Source: Drosophila miranda
Lineage: Eukaryota > Arthropoda > Insecta > Diptera > Drosophilidae
Assembly (NCBI RefSeq): GCF_003369915.1
Contig: NC_046676.1
Location: 9,641,501-9,705,500, forward strand
DNA: 64,000 nucleotides
Reading direction: 5' to 3'
The position numbers and the translations under genes were made by a program. The notes beneath the pieces were generated by a model. It was not told the origin of the DNA and searched no databases. It saw only the letters and a program-made list of their open reading frames with translations. Of the stretch, positions 10,042 through 22,062 are shown one piece after another. How positions within the stretch are numbered: position 1 is the stretch's first letter; every line of letters starts with the position of its first letter.

Positions 10042-13000
10042 TAAAATTTAAAATTGGAAAAAGCCATCAGAAAATTCGGGAAAAGATGAAGAAACATTAA
10101 AAATGATAGAAAACTTCTAGCTTGAGTCGCTATATCCGCCGGTATATTCATTTCATCGACACTAATTAAAAATCTTGTGAAAGGACGTGCTCTTTTCTTT
10201 TCCACACATTAGTTTATGTGAATATCTGCAATGAAAATGCCGAGTACAAATTATAAAAGGGCGCAAAGTCATCAAATAGATTTTCGGGTGTATTTCGGGG
10301 CTAGGTCTACAATTAAATGACTGACGCACGGAGTAACAGCTAGGATAGATATCCTGTTGATAGACAGAAACATGATTATGTTTACTGGGCGGCAAGGGGC
10401 ATGCAAATATATAATTCATGTAAAATGAAATACAAAGCAGTGCGAGCAATCGTATCGGATGGCAACCAAAGTCTCTAATTGAACGATTGAATGCAACCTC
10501 GTCTATTGTTTTAGCTTATCCATTGGTAAATTGTTAATGGAATATTTTGCATTACAATTGCCCATTAAGATTTTACTTACGCACAAAATTCCAGGACCTA
10601 CCCACCTCGGCCTTCCAGGCAGGTGTTATCCCACATTTTCGTAAGCAACTCCTAAGCCCTGGCCCTGCCTTTGGTTCTGTTTCTGGTATTAAACCATTCA
10701 TTTGCTTCGTGAATTGCATTACGTTTCCGTTTCCACACACAGCTTCCTCTGTCTGCATCCGCATTAGCCTCGTGTCCGGCTCTGCAGGGGGGCGGATGGA
10801 GATGGAGGGCAGCCACCCACTCCTTTGCGGGCTCTTCTGGGCAGACATGAATTATTTATTGGACAAGCATTCGGAGCATCGGAAGAGTACTCATAAGCAG
10901 AGGCAGATGGCGGGGCCGAAACAGGCTTATCCTGGCTGCCACCTAATCAGGATGGAGCAGCCTCCACGTCTAATAGAGCTGCCATTAAAAACAGATACTC
11001 ACATGGGGCATGTAGGATGTGTGTGTGTGCTTTTGTTTCACTCTTCTTTTTCGGACTACCATCATGCACCACCACGCCACGCCCACTAATTTGGGAGCGC
11101 CAACACACACAGAGTCGCCTCGTTAACGCCCATGAATTGCATAGAATGTTCTGGCTGGGTACTTACCAGAATATGTCCTGCCCCTGGAGGCACATTTGGA
11201 CGGGGCTAAAATGTTGCCGGGATGCTTGGATGCTTGGATGCTTGGATGCCTGGCCTGCCTCCTAGATGAACTCCCTCGCCGCGGCTCCTAGGCTCCTACA
11301 TCTTGGCTAATAAACCCGAGACAAATCTCTTCATTTTGAGCTTAATTTTCTTAGCAAATTTACATAAATGGCCGAGGGGAGAACGGGAGAATGGCCGCCC
11401 AGAAGTCGGATAGGGTTCACATTCACCCGACCAGCCATGCACATCCATCATGGCCTGGCCCCGACAACAGGGGCTTGGGGTGGTGGCTCTGGGATGGAGG
11501 GAGGTTGCTGTGGGTTGAGTAACCTTGCGCTTTGTTGCTTTATATGGCCTTCGTGTATTTGGCGTTTATTTTTGCGGCTTCCATGTCGTAAATCTTCATC
11601 AGACGGCAAATTACGTGGTTTCCATCGTCCTGGTCCTCCGACATCCTTCGCATTCGGGGGCACTTTTCGAAATGTGGCGGAACGTATCCGGCAAACAATA
11701 AAGTGACCGCAACGGGAGCCGAGCGGTCTCATCCTCCGTCACCCCACCTCAAAGGTGGATGGGGGCGGTGTTCTGGAAACAATAAACGGTGACAAAAAGT
11801 CAAACAGGATATGCCCATAAAAACGACGCTAACAAAGGGCAGAGCCACGGCGAGAGCGGCATCCGCGATGGACAACAAAAAGAGGCGTCTGTATCCCAGC
11901 CATTGACAACAGTTTCATTTATGAAAAATAATGGCAACAGCAATATGCAAAATTTATTATTATATTTGCGTTGAGCCGCAAAAATGCGACGGATTTCACG
12001 AGCCACGACCCAAGACCCAAAAGCGGATGGGAATGTCAATTTGCATAAAAAGAGACAGCTTTTGAATACCCTTTAATTGTTAGCAACTGAGGTCACATTT
12101 AACATACTGTGCGGTGAAGGGGGAATGGGAATGGGAACTCCTATGGTCTGATTAAAAAATCCTTAATACACAAATTGGAGCAAAATCGGTGACAGATTTG
12201 GCTGACTCTGCTCTATTACTACGGGTACTGCCGTTTCCCATTTCTTTCATTGTGCTGTCCGCTTTATTCATTCATTTTTATGTATTGCCACTTTGGCATT
12301 GTCATGTCCTTGTTTGCCTTGTAATTGCGCCCGACACTGTTTTATTTGCTCCTTTTTTGCCATCATTCGGGGCTCTCGTTAGTGTTGGTGCTGCTGCTGT
12401 CGCGCCAAGTTCACACAGAAATTTCAATTAAAATGCAACAATGGCGCACTCCATCATCCACGCGGCAAACTGACATGCCCCCGTCGCATGCCCCTCCCAT
12501 ATTTGGCAGACAAAAAGTCGACTCGAGTCTCAGCGTCTCGCCAGCGGCTGGCAAATGATTCTTCACTGGCAAGCGGGCTGTTGGCAATGTTCGGAGGTTC
12601 CAATAATGTCTTATGGAAAAAAAACTACTTAAAATTGGGCTTAAAATCGTAGGCTTAGGACACTTAAAAGCTGCGATTAAACGTTGATAGAACAATGCTT
12701 ACATTTAAGAATTAATATGGCATCTGGCTAAACTTTGAAGGAATTTCCACGCCAATAATGAAAATATGCCAAAAATAATTTGTGGAATATTGTGCGCTTC
12801 GTGGTTGTTCTCTTTCTTCTTCTTCCTCCTTCAGTGCACGCGGTGATAAATCCTTGTCGCTGAATAAACAGGATGCACATGCAAAATAGACCACACCAAC
12901 AGCCAGCCTTGAGCAGGGGCGAGGGCACGGATCAACAGACACTGGCAGGACCCAGGACAAGAGATGCTCGATTTTGGACTCGCACTGGATTCTGGTCCCA

Positions 13001-16000
13001 ATCCTACTTTCATTGGCAGCCCAAAAATGCTAGTGGCCTTGTAGACAGTTGTTTCCCAGGCAACCAGGCTTCTCTCTGCTCCCTCTTCTGACTGCTACCT
13101 CCTTTGGCTGCTCCTGGGAGTCAACGGCAACGACTGTGTAATTAAAACTTTGAGCAACAGCCACGGAAACTACAATTGACTGACTGCCTGACATCCTGGG
13201 GCCTTGTAGCGTAGGAGTTTGTGGCAGGAGGCACGGGACTCGGGTTGGAGTCTAAGTTGCGCCCCAAAGCTGTCAGTTTGGCGCCACTTTGGGTGCGAAG
13301 AGTTTTCCTTTTTTAATAAACTTTCACCAAGCTGCTGCCAGCTCATCCCTTATTGGATTTGCCACTCTCTGAATGAGTGATGTTGAAGGAAGCCGAACGG
13401 GAAAGAAAGGGAATAGTGGCGATGGCAGCTCGGGAAAAGCTCTCCCATTAAATGCGTTCTCTACTTCTCCGATTTGCGTAAACGATTTTGATAGATTTGA
13501 TGGGATTTCGGTTTCAGTACGTCTCCATCCTGCATCCCGCGTCCCGCGACCCGCATCCTTCCAGCATCCAGGGCTGTGGCAGACCTTGGTCACAGCTCCA
13601 ACTTTCTCGCTGTCTAGCTAAGTCCTTTTTCCTTGACAGCTTGTGGCTTTAATTCTTGCCATTTTGGCACGACACGGAAATGCACTAAACGCAAATTAGA
13701 GTGTGAACTTCCTCGCTCGTGTTGGGAAATTGATTTTCTCGTGTCTTTACTTTTCCTCCATCCCAACCCATCCAACCCATCCTCCTGTAGCCCTCGTAAT
13801 TTGTGCACACAGCCAGCCGGGCACACACAAAATGTTTCTCTGCTCACGTTTAATGCCGTACATGAATTTGCATATTAATCTTGGGCCCCGTTCTCCTTTC
13901 TCCGCCCGGCAGGGGGCCCGTCCTGCCTTCTATCTTTCCGTCGTTCCTTCTTCGGAGGGTCTCCGACCATTCTGATATTACATGGAACTACACATTTTGG
14001 TTTGTCACCTCGGCATTACCACGGCACGTAGAAGGAAAAACGTAATCAGCTTTCGGGAGTCCATCCCCATCGGCCCACTGCCACCCCTTCGGCGTATGCA
14101 AATGGAGGCCCGGCCAGCGATGTTGCCAGCTGCTCTCAAGGCGACTTAACGCCTGCTTAATGAACATAAATTAGTCAGGTGTCACACCGGGAGACCCCTC
14201 TCGGTACCCCCCCTTCCCCTCCGTGGGGGACTGCCTTGGCAAGGTTGAGGCGCGGCACAGCATGCGTTTATATTTCAATTTTGGCGCTCGTTACTTCCGC
14301 TGTGAGGCACGAGCCTCCCGTGGGACTTGTAGTTTAAGGATCCTTTAATCAAGGACGCTGCCTGACATTTACTCTTACGATTGAGATCGAGATTATCACC
14401 CATTTATTCAGCGATATGACAGTAGAGTCCAGCGAGCTCAATTGCCTGAGAGCGACGATTGCCGAGGCATCGATTTCATGTCCATTTATATTTCAATGGA
14501 GCATTTGGATGACTGCGACCAGCGGCTGTCCACCGTTCTAATTGACATTTCAGTGGAAGAGCTAGTCACACACTCGTTGCGCTGGGTTAGAATGGGCTAG
14601 ATTTCCGACCACGGACCACTCAGAGCCATGTGACCCAGTTATCGAGTCCACTCGTATGGGAAACTCTTGCCTTCAATTACTGTTTGCTAATCATAGCCGT
14701 ACCATTGCGTCATTACGCTTGACAGTCCGCTTAAGTGCAGGAGGCAGCCCGCCATCTGCCAGGCAGAGCGATTAATACCAGCTGTTAAGCTCGTAGCCAC
14801 TTGACCGCAAATTAAACCAGTGGGAGGGGGAGGGTTCCGCACAGCCAGTCCGCACAGCCAGTCCAGGGTCTGGTCAAATGGTTAAGTGCGAAAACCGCGA
14901 CATCCCGCTGGGGCAGAACTATGCCTGATTATGTGGCCTGCCCCATACATCCGGCACAGACCCTCAGCATCCGCCACTCGACCCCGTCCAGCGGCATCCG
15001 ATTGTCTCTCCTGCGGCTGACAGGAAGCAATCAATAGTGTAATGCCAGACAGAGCCATCCGCCGCAGTTTGCCTGCCACCGACCTGACCGAAGGACACCT
15101 CACAGACGCGATGAAAATGCAGGAAATGCAGGAAATGGGAGCCAAAAAAATCGACTAACGCTCGGGTAATTTGTCACCTTCTAGCGACTTCTTTTGTTCA
15201 TCGGGTTCACGGGGCTAACGTTAACCCCTTGGAGGCGGCACCTGTCCTGTCCGGCCGCATACCACGACACCCATTAACTGTCTTTCCGTTGTCTCCATCC
15301 ATTCCATTCCGTTTCCATAAAGCTTTTGTGGCAAATGTAAATAATGCGTTTTAATCAAAAAGAACAGCAGTGGAAAATCCATTAACGGAGTACGTGCCGC
15401 CAGATTCTACTGGGGATTGGGGACTGGGGGCTGGGGACTCACCCTCCTCCTGGATAACTCCACTGGGGGTGGTGCTTGACTTTGCCCCATGCGGCGCGCG
15501 TCATTTGCAGGTTGATTTACAAATTTCTTTAATGGGGCGACGACAACATTTTTAATTAGCACCTGCTCTGGGTCTAATGCCTCCTCCTGCCATTTGCTGA
15601 TCCAGTAATCTCCATAAAACACCGCGACATGCTCCAACCTCCATGGAAATTAATTTCCAACTTTCCTTTGCGCTTTTCTCTCTCTCTCTCTCTTTGTGCT
15701 CCCTCACGCACTTGGAAAACTTTTGCTTTAATGATGCCATTCAAATGCGGCGCATGGCGTCCTCCCGTCCTTGTCGTTGACTCCTCCTTAACCCATTTCT
15801 GCCCTCAGACGCTGGGTACTCCTACCCGCTCTTCGCTCTGATTCCCGTTCTCAAGTAACCACCGAAGGGGCAACATCTTGGGCTGCTCTTCCGATTCAAT
15901 ATCCTAATGCCTCTTCCTAGAAATTTATTCTGTTTGCAGTGCTGTTTGCTTGGTGCCTCTGCATATGGTGTCTGCTCCACCACCCTCTGCTCCCCCTCCC

Positions 16001-18227
16001 CCACCCTACTTTGTATATACCCCCCGGGGGCTCTCTCTTTTGGTGGGGCAGCAATAATATTTTGCAAGTGTTTCTAAACAAGCACAAAGCCATGTTTCAA
16101 CAGCTGTAGCCTGTAGTCCGTAGTCGGAGTGTGGTTCTGGTTCTGGTTTCGCTGCCGTTTTTATTGTTATGTTCCACTACTATTACTCCACCCTCTCCAC
16201 CACCCCCCCCTATACTTTGTTAGAAGCTCCCCTTGCACCCGCTGCCGTTTGGTAAACTTTTGCTGCACATTAAAGCAATTTGGCCAACATTTATAGACTG
16301 ATTTAATAGAATCTAAGGGAGTGGTTTGTCAGAGGAGCAAAGGAAGGGCTCCACTCCACACACAAATGAGATATTTCCACACCACTGAACAGAGCAGACT
16401 CTGTGTATCTGTGTGCAGTTGGATATAATTGTTTGACTAAATGAGTGCCCTCCATCCCCATCGCCCCTCCCTACTCTATATGTTTCTGCCCCCAAATGGT
16501 GCTACACTTCGCTTAACGCTCACACATATGTTTGTATGTGCAGAGTGGAGAGTGGAGAGGGGAGATTGGGAAGGCCACTGAATGGGGAACAGAACAACAA
16601 TAATTATGGCAAGCACCCTCAGACCCCAACCGCATCTCCATCTCCATGCCACATCCCAATCGCATCTCCCCTCTACGTTTAGGCGAATTACAGGGCTCTG
16701 AGGGGGGGCTAGGATGGGGCAAGGGAATTCATTTAATTCCCTGTCGTCTGCTTCGATGCGTGCGTCCCTCCACTGTGAGTGGATAGAGCCAAATTGATAT
16801 GACTCTTGGCATTGTGCGCTACCAGATAGCCATGTAAGCTCCTTCTTCTCTCGAAGCTGTTCCCATAACGAGGATGAAATTGAAGTCTAAACAAACAGAA
16901 ATCATTGAGCAAACAGGAGCTGGAGGATGCGGGCAAAGATCAGGCCAAGGAACAGCGCCCCGAACAGAGCACATAAAAATAAAAGTCCCCGCGAGTCTCC
17001 ATGGAAATTGAATATTTAATTATGCGTCGATGGAAATGGCGTCGGAACTTGGTGACGAAAATGGGCCCAGACATCATGAGGATAATGAGGAGAGGGAGGA
17101 GGACGCTAAGATACGAGGCTGGAGCGAGTCGAATTTCTAGCAGAAGTCAGAGTCGGGGCTGGAAAAGTCTGAGGAATGTTTACAAGGACAACAATTGCGA
17201 GGCTGCTAAATAATTTATTCCAATTTCGGAGAGATTTTCACAAAACCAAAAAGTTAACTTTCCCGAAAGAAATGCTAATGTTGTGTCCCTAGAGGGGGAG
17301 AGGAGGAGGACATTAGACATCGGGTCACAACCATCTGATGGAAAGGGGGCTATTTCTCGGTTCATTTTGAGGGAAAACTAAGGGATTTATTGGGTAGATA
17401 AGTGAGGTTCTGATGGCTGTTTGGGTTAGTTTGGGCGGGCCCGTGGGTGGCAGTCGCTCGATTTGAAACAAAAGCAAAGATACCGAGGAGCGGCAGACTG
17501 TCTGCGTCTGCCTCTGCCTCCATGGAGCACCTTTCGCTTATCTAAACAGTGACCTTCTCCTCATCTCCAGCACTCTCTACGCTCCACTCTCCAGTTACCC
17601 ACACGGGAGTACTCCCATCACATCCTTCACCTCTCCAGGCACTGGGTTTCTGTGTCGTCTGTGCCCGCTCGTCCACGTCCCACATGAGGTATGCACCGGT
17701 ACGTGAGTGCCACACAGAACTTGCCCCAGCCAAAGGGGACTGAGACGCAGCAACCAGACATCCTTGAAGGGTGTGGGGGAGGGGGAGGCAGGGAAAGCCG
17801 CATATTTATGAATGGCTCTGCTCTTGTTTCGAGTTAACGCACTACGGGAGCTTTATCAGCTCGTAAATATAAATTAGAATTTAATTTTTATCGTCGAGGA
17901 AAGGTGGTTGAAGAAGAGTAAGGGGAGGGGGAGGGGGAGTGGGATGCGCCCTCCTCCCCTGCCTGGGGAGCAATCGTGTGGTGCTTCGGACAAATTAGAG
18001 TGGAGTAGCGCCATGGCAACCCCGCAAGGAGACTCTGCTTCAACGGGATTCATTTCCATCTCCATTTGGCTGCCACGTGCCGCAATATTTCAAAGGCTTT
18101 GATTTACCCGTGGGCAGCTCGCAGCTCGCAGTCCCTGTCCGATCCCGATCCCAGTCCGAATCCCATTTCCAATCGCAATCCACCCCCTTGGGGCTGTTAA
18201 TGGGGATAGTTCTCTATCGGCTCTCAC
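10042..18227. other. Large non-coding interval, possibly a Drl-2 intron
   Basis: No coding exon is convincing on either strand. On the minus strand this is the interval directly downstream of the last recognised Drl-2 exon, where the kinase exons would be expected, yet no kinase motif (GxGxxG, HRDLA or its Ryk variants) was seen. A short GATGCTTG repeat is at 11221-11249. The rest is ordinary fly intronic or intergenic sequence. Confidence 0.5.
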
Positions 18228-19403
18228 CTGGGTCAGCGTCAGCTGCGAGGAGGCGTAGTAGGATATCCTCGAGGGACAGATCGACTCTGGCTTCGAGTAG
18301 ATTGTTTCTCCGGCCTGCGTCTGGTCCCCCATCGGCAGCAGGGCGGTGGCGTAGGGCGTCGGGATGGGGGAGCTGCGGAAACCTGTAGAGTGGATGCGTT
18401 AGGACAGGGGTTAGGATAGTGGCCAGTGGTGGGAGGAGAGGGGGGCACGGGGCTGGGATAACTCACGGTCGAATATGCTGCACGACTTCTTGGTCTCCCC
18501 GGGGTATTTGTTGAGGCTGGCGATGGTCGCGTAGGAGCCGGTGGCACTCGGTGGCCGTCCGAGCGGGTCGAGGCGGATGAAAACGTTCTGGTGGCTGCCA
18601 TAGGCCGCGGTGGTGAAGCTTGTGCTGTGGAGGAGGCGGAGGAGGAGGTGTTGATGCTGAGGAGAGAGAGTAATGGAGGGGATAGCTTACTGAAGCGAGT
18701 CCTGGCGAAGCTGCTTGCGAGCCCGCAAATACATCATGCTGGCCACAAGGCCCACGGCCAGGACCAGGCCGAGGGCACAGGCTGCGGCACTCAGCAAGGC
18801 AGGGCCCTGGGAGGGGGCATGGGCGGGGGCCGGCGATTGGTTCGGTTCGGGTGAGATGCCTGTTGATTGGAGGAGATGGATGGTGATGGATGAGATGCAT
18901 GTGATCCCTGTGGCAGTGCGAGCGATGGTGAGACCTACCCTTGGCACAGATCTTGTTGCGCTTGAAGTGGAGCCTGGTGTCGTTGAAGCGCGGGGGTCCT
19001 CGCACCACCATGTTGACGTTGACGGGCAGCTGGAGGCTGGCGTTGCCCGTGCACGGGAGGTACACCAGGAAGGACTCGATCTCCTGCGGCACCAGGCCCT
19101 TGTGGGGGATGCTCAGCGTCGGGGTGCCCAGGGCGTCCTGGTCGTTGGCGTACTCGATGCTGATGGCGTAGGGCAGCTGTGTGGGGAGGGCGACGGTTCC
19201 ACCAGTTAGATTTGGATGGATTGGGGGTGGGGGTGTGGGTGGTGGTGGTGCCTGGTGTCAGGTCAGGTGTCTTACCGGATAGGCGATGAGGCTCTGCCAG
19301 GAGAACTCCAGCTCGTGGACGTCCGCGGGCACCGGGACGGTGAAGTGCATCGCGTATGTGTTAATGGATCCCTCGTGCACGTAGAACAGATCCGCCTCGA
19401 GTC
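18228..19403 (-). CDS. Drl-2: Drl-2, Ryk-family Wnt receptor: WIF, membrane and juxtamembrane exons only
   Basis: Derailed-2 is a Ryk-family receptor that binds Wnt5 through its WIF domain and guides axons. Five exons splice in perfect phase: 19403-19276, 19176-18939, 18859-18691, 18624-18467 and 18382-18228, all with GT..AG introns. The first two give most of the WIF domain (LEADLFYVHEGSINTYAM, then LPYAISIEYANDQDALGTP and ending FNDTRLHFKRNKICAKG). The third gives a Pro-rich stalk and a transmembrane helix (LLSAAACALGLVLAVGLVAS) followed by RARK. The last two are cytoplasmic, rich in Ser/Tyr/Pro, ending SSQLTLTQ at a good donor (GTGAGAG). The first exon opens with a split codon, so an upstream exon with the signal peptide must exist; I did not find it. 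The kinase exons are also not found. There are no stops or frameshifts in what is present. Confidence 0.82.
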
Positions 19404-22034
19404 CTGCGAAGGATGAAAGAAGCGAGAGAATCAGAAGCAGAATCAGAATCAGAATGAGCGTGGGGGATGCGGATGCGGATACGGATGCAGTGCAGACATA
19501 AAGGGAAAGTTTCCTCGCAATTTGCTTTGGCACACCCCCTCCATTAGCGTGGCCTCCATCCTGGCTCCAGGACTCCCCCCCCCCGGCCACCCCCTGCTGA
19601 GCAAACTTTGTGCATTTGCTGTTTACTCGCCCCTCAAGTCCCTTGCCAGCGCCCTTGAGCGGAAATTGATTTTCTCTTCAACACAATGGAACGGGCGAAG
19701 GGTGGGGGAAAAGGTGGCAAGGAAGAGGGTGTTGCACGAGGTGACAGCACTGGCGGGTAAACAAAACCCTAAACCCAAGACACAATAATAATCGAAATCG
19801 AATCCGTCACCAGCAGACGACGATGCGGGTCGCGGCGCAGGATCTGGGATTCCGCCAAATGAGGGAAGGGAAGGCATACTGGGGCAAGGGCTGGCCAGGG
19901 AGGGGAGGAGGGAGGGGTGTATTAAAAGGTGTCAAATGCTGTCCTAGCTCGACTCCGACAGCGACTCCCGCCACTTTATCGAGTTGTGGAATCATCTTTC
20001 ATTGGGCAGGGGAGTCCCGAAGAGTTCTGGCCTCAGTCCGGAACGCTTTCCAATCCTCTCCCCATCCTGCCTAGCCCCCCGCTGGCAATGAAAGACGAGC
20101 TGCTTGAGTTAAAACGACGTGAAATTAAATTTTTTCATCCGCTTTCATTGTTGCTCCTCCTGTTCCTCATCCCCTGCTCTGCTCTGCTTATCCCCCCGCC
20201 CCATTGTGGTGCATTATTTACTCCCGAGTATCAGGATAAGCTTCGTCCTCTCACGATGCAGGGGGAGTGCTGTTTGGTCTCTTCAACTTTCCGCTACTTC
20301 TGCTCCTGGCTGTGCCTCCGCCTCAGACTCCGCCGGATGTTGAATGTTGCCATTCCGCTTCCGGCAGAGGCAGCGGCAGCGGCAGAGGCAGCGGCAGCGG
20401 CAGAGGGCAGAAGGAGTGTAGTGTGCATTTGGAATAGAACAAAGCGCTCTCCGTGCTGCTTAAAACAATTTTAAATCCAATTACAGACCAAGAAAAGCGC
20501 TTTTCGTTCGCTTTCATCCTTCAACCTGGCCTCTCCTTAAAGCATCTCCATCTTCCGACTGATCCAGTGCTCCAGCTCCATCTTCAGCCCCGTCTTCTGT
20601 TTCTATTGCTATTTCCATTTCAGTTTGGATTCGTTTTAGAGTCCCAAATTGCTTTACCCCCCACAGCGTACGCAGCTCTGATGTTGCCCCAGACTCTGTG
20701 GCAGAGTGGGACAAGTGTGGCACTTTCCTTTGGCTTTGGCTTTGGCAATGGGCGAGTGCGAGTCCTTCAGTCACCTGGTAGCTGTTTTTTCCCTCTCCCA
20801 GGGAGTGATCTGTCCTATCAAACCCCAAACATAGCCCACAAGTGACTCCACTGCCATCAAATATGCACAAACATGCGAAAAGGACAGTTCCACTCAGGCA
20901 TTTCTTGTCAAAGGACATCCCCCACAAACCGTTCTGCAAAGGGTGGAAGGGTGCCAGGGGTGGGGGGTTGCACTTGCGACAGCCTCAATTAATTCAGTTC
21001 CCTCATCTCGATTGGCCTCTTTGGGACAACAATCCTCAACTGCGCTTTGAGCATCCCGAATTGGCATTCCCACCCACACCCACACCTCCCCCTCTCCTAT
21101 CTCCTCCTGCAAGTGTCTCCCCTCCCCCACCGTTGGCCGTGTCGAAACTTTGCTCGTCTTTCATATCACGCGCTTTTCCTTCGCCTTCGACTTCCCCTTT
21201 CTGCCGTTCCTGCCAGTCGCTGCTGAACTTTTCCTGCAAAAGTTTTCCTCGCTTATGATTCCCCTCCTGTGCGGATCCCCCTTTGCCATAATTATAATAC
21301 CTGCGATTGCAATTGTCTGAATGACTCCGCCGCACACACGTGACGCTGCAACCGCAACTTGGATGCAGGGAAGGGAGCTGGGAGAAGACTTGGCTGGAGC
21401 TGGAGACTAGAGAGGATTGGCTGGAGCCTGGAGACTGGTGGAACATAGTTCTGGCATGGCCCAGAGCACAGAGACAAAATTTACATAAAAGATTAAGAGG
21501 ATAATTAGTGTCATTAGTGCGGAGACAGCATCCCATTTAACCCCTCTCCACTCCCCATTCTCTGGGGATTGCAGTGGCACCTTGTCGCTGATTAAGGGTC
21601 CCTGTGATTGTGATTGTCCTTCGAATCAGAGGCGAGAACCGCCCAATTGGCACAGATTTCGAGGCCCTCCCGCCACACCCATCCAAGTGTCGAGCCACCC
21701 CTGGAATGGACCTGTGAAGGATCTTATGGACCCAGAGGGTGGAGCGGGGCGTGGGCATATTAATGTGGAGATTTTCGGACTGTTTTCTATTCATTAAAAA
21801 TAATTTTCTTTTGCATTAACTTTTCATTTGAGGGGAAATTTCCTCCGTTCACTCTCTGAAGGTTGAGCTCTGCCCAAAGGGGGTGTAGTGTGGGCTGAGG
21901 GGCAGCTGGTCCGAGGGGGGGACGCAGGAAAAAGGAAAAGTGTGCACATCAAAGCGAAACTTGTTGAAATTGCATTTTTACGCACCCTTGAACCGGGAAA
22001 GTCTTGAAGAGATGGAAGGGAGGGGGATGGGGAG

Positions 22035-22062
22035 TGGGTGTGGGTGTGGGTGTGGGTGTGGG
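22035..22062. repeat. GTGTGG hexanucleotide microsatellite
   Basis: Four to five tandem GTGTGG-type units continue into GGTAACGGTGTCGGTG. It is a simple repeat with no evident function. Confidence 0.85.

Noticed and set aside
10573..10848. Minus-strand frame ending at a good-looking donor (GTAAGT) as a Drl-2 exon
   Set aside because: The translation has no kinase-like motif and no homology to Ryk-family receptors that I can recognise.
11168..11206. Short minus-strand segment between AG and GTAAGT as a microexon
   Set aside because: Thirty-nine bases with no family match; splice-like signals of this quality arise by chance in long introns.
18228..19403. Neo-Y origin with a decayed Drl-2
   Set aside because: All five exons are in frame with good splice sites, all other genes are intact, and the ISX-like deletion fits the neo-X better. 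It cannot be fully excluded.
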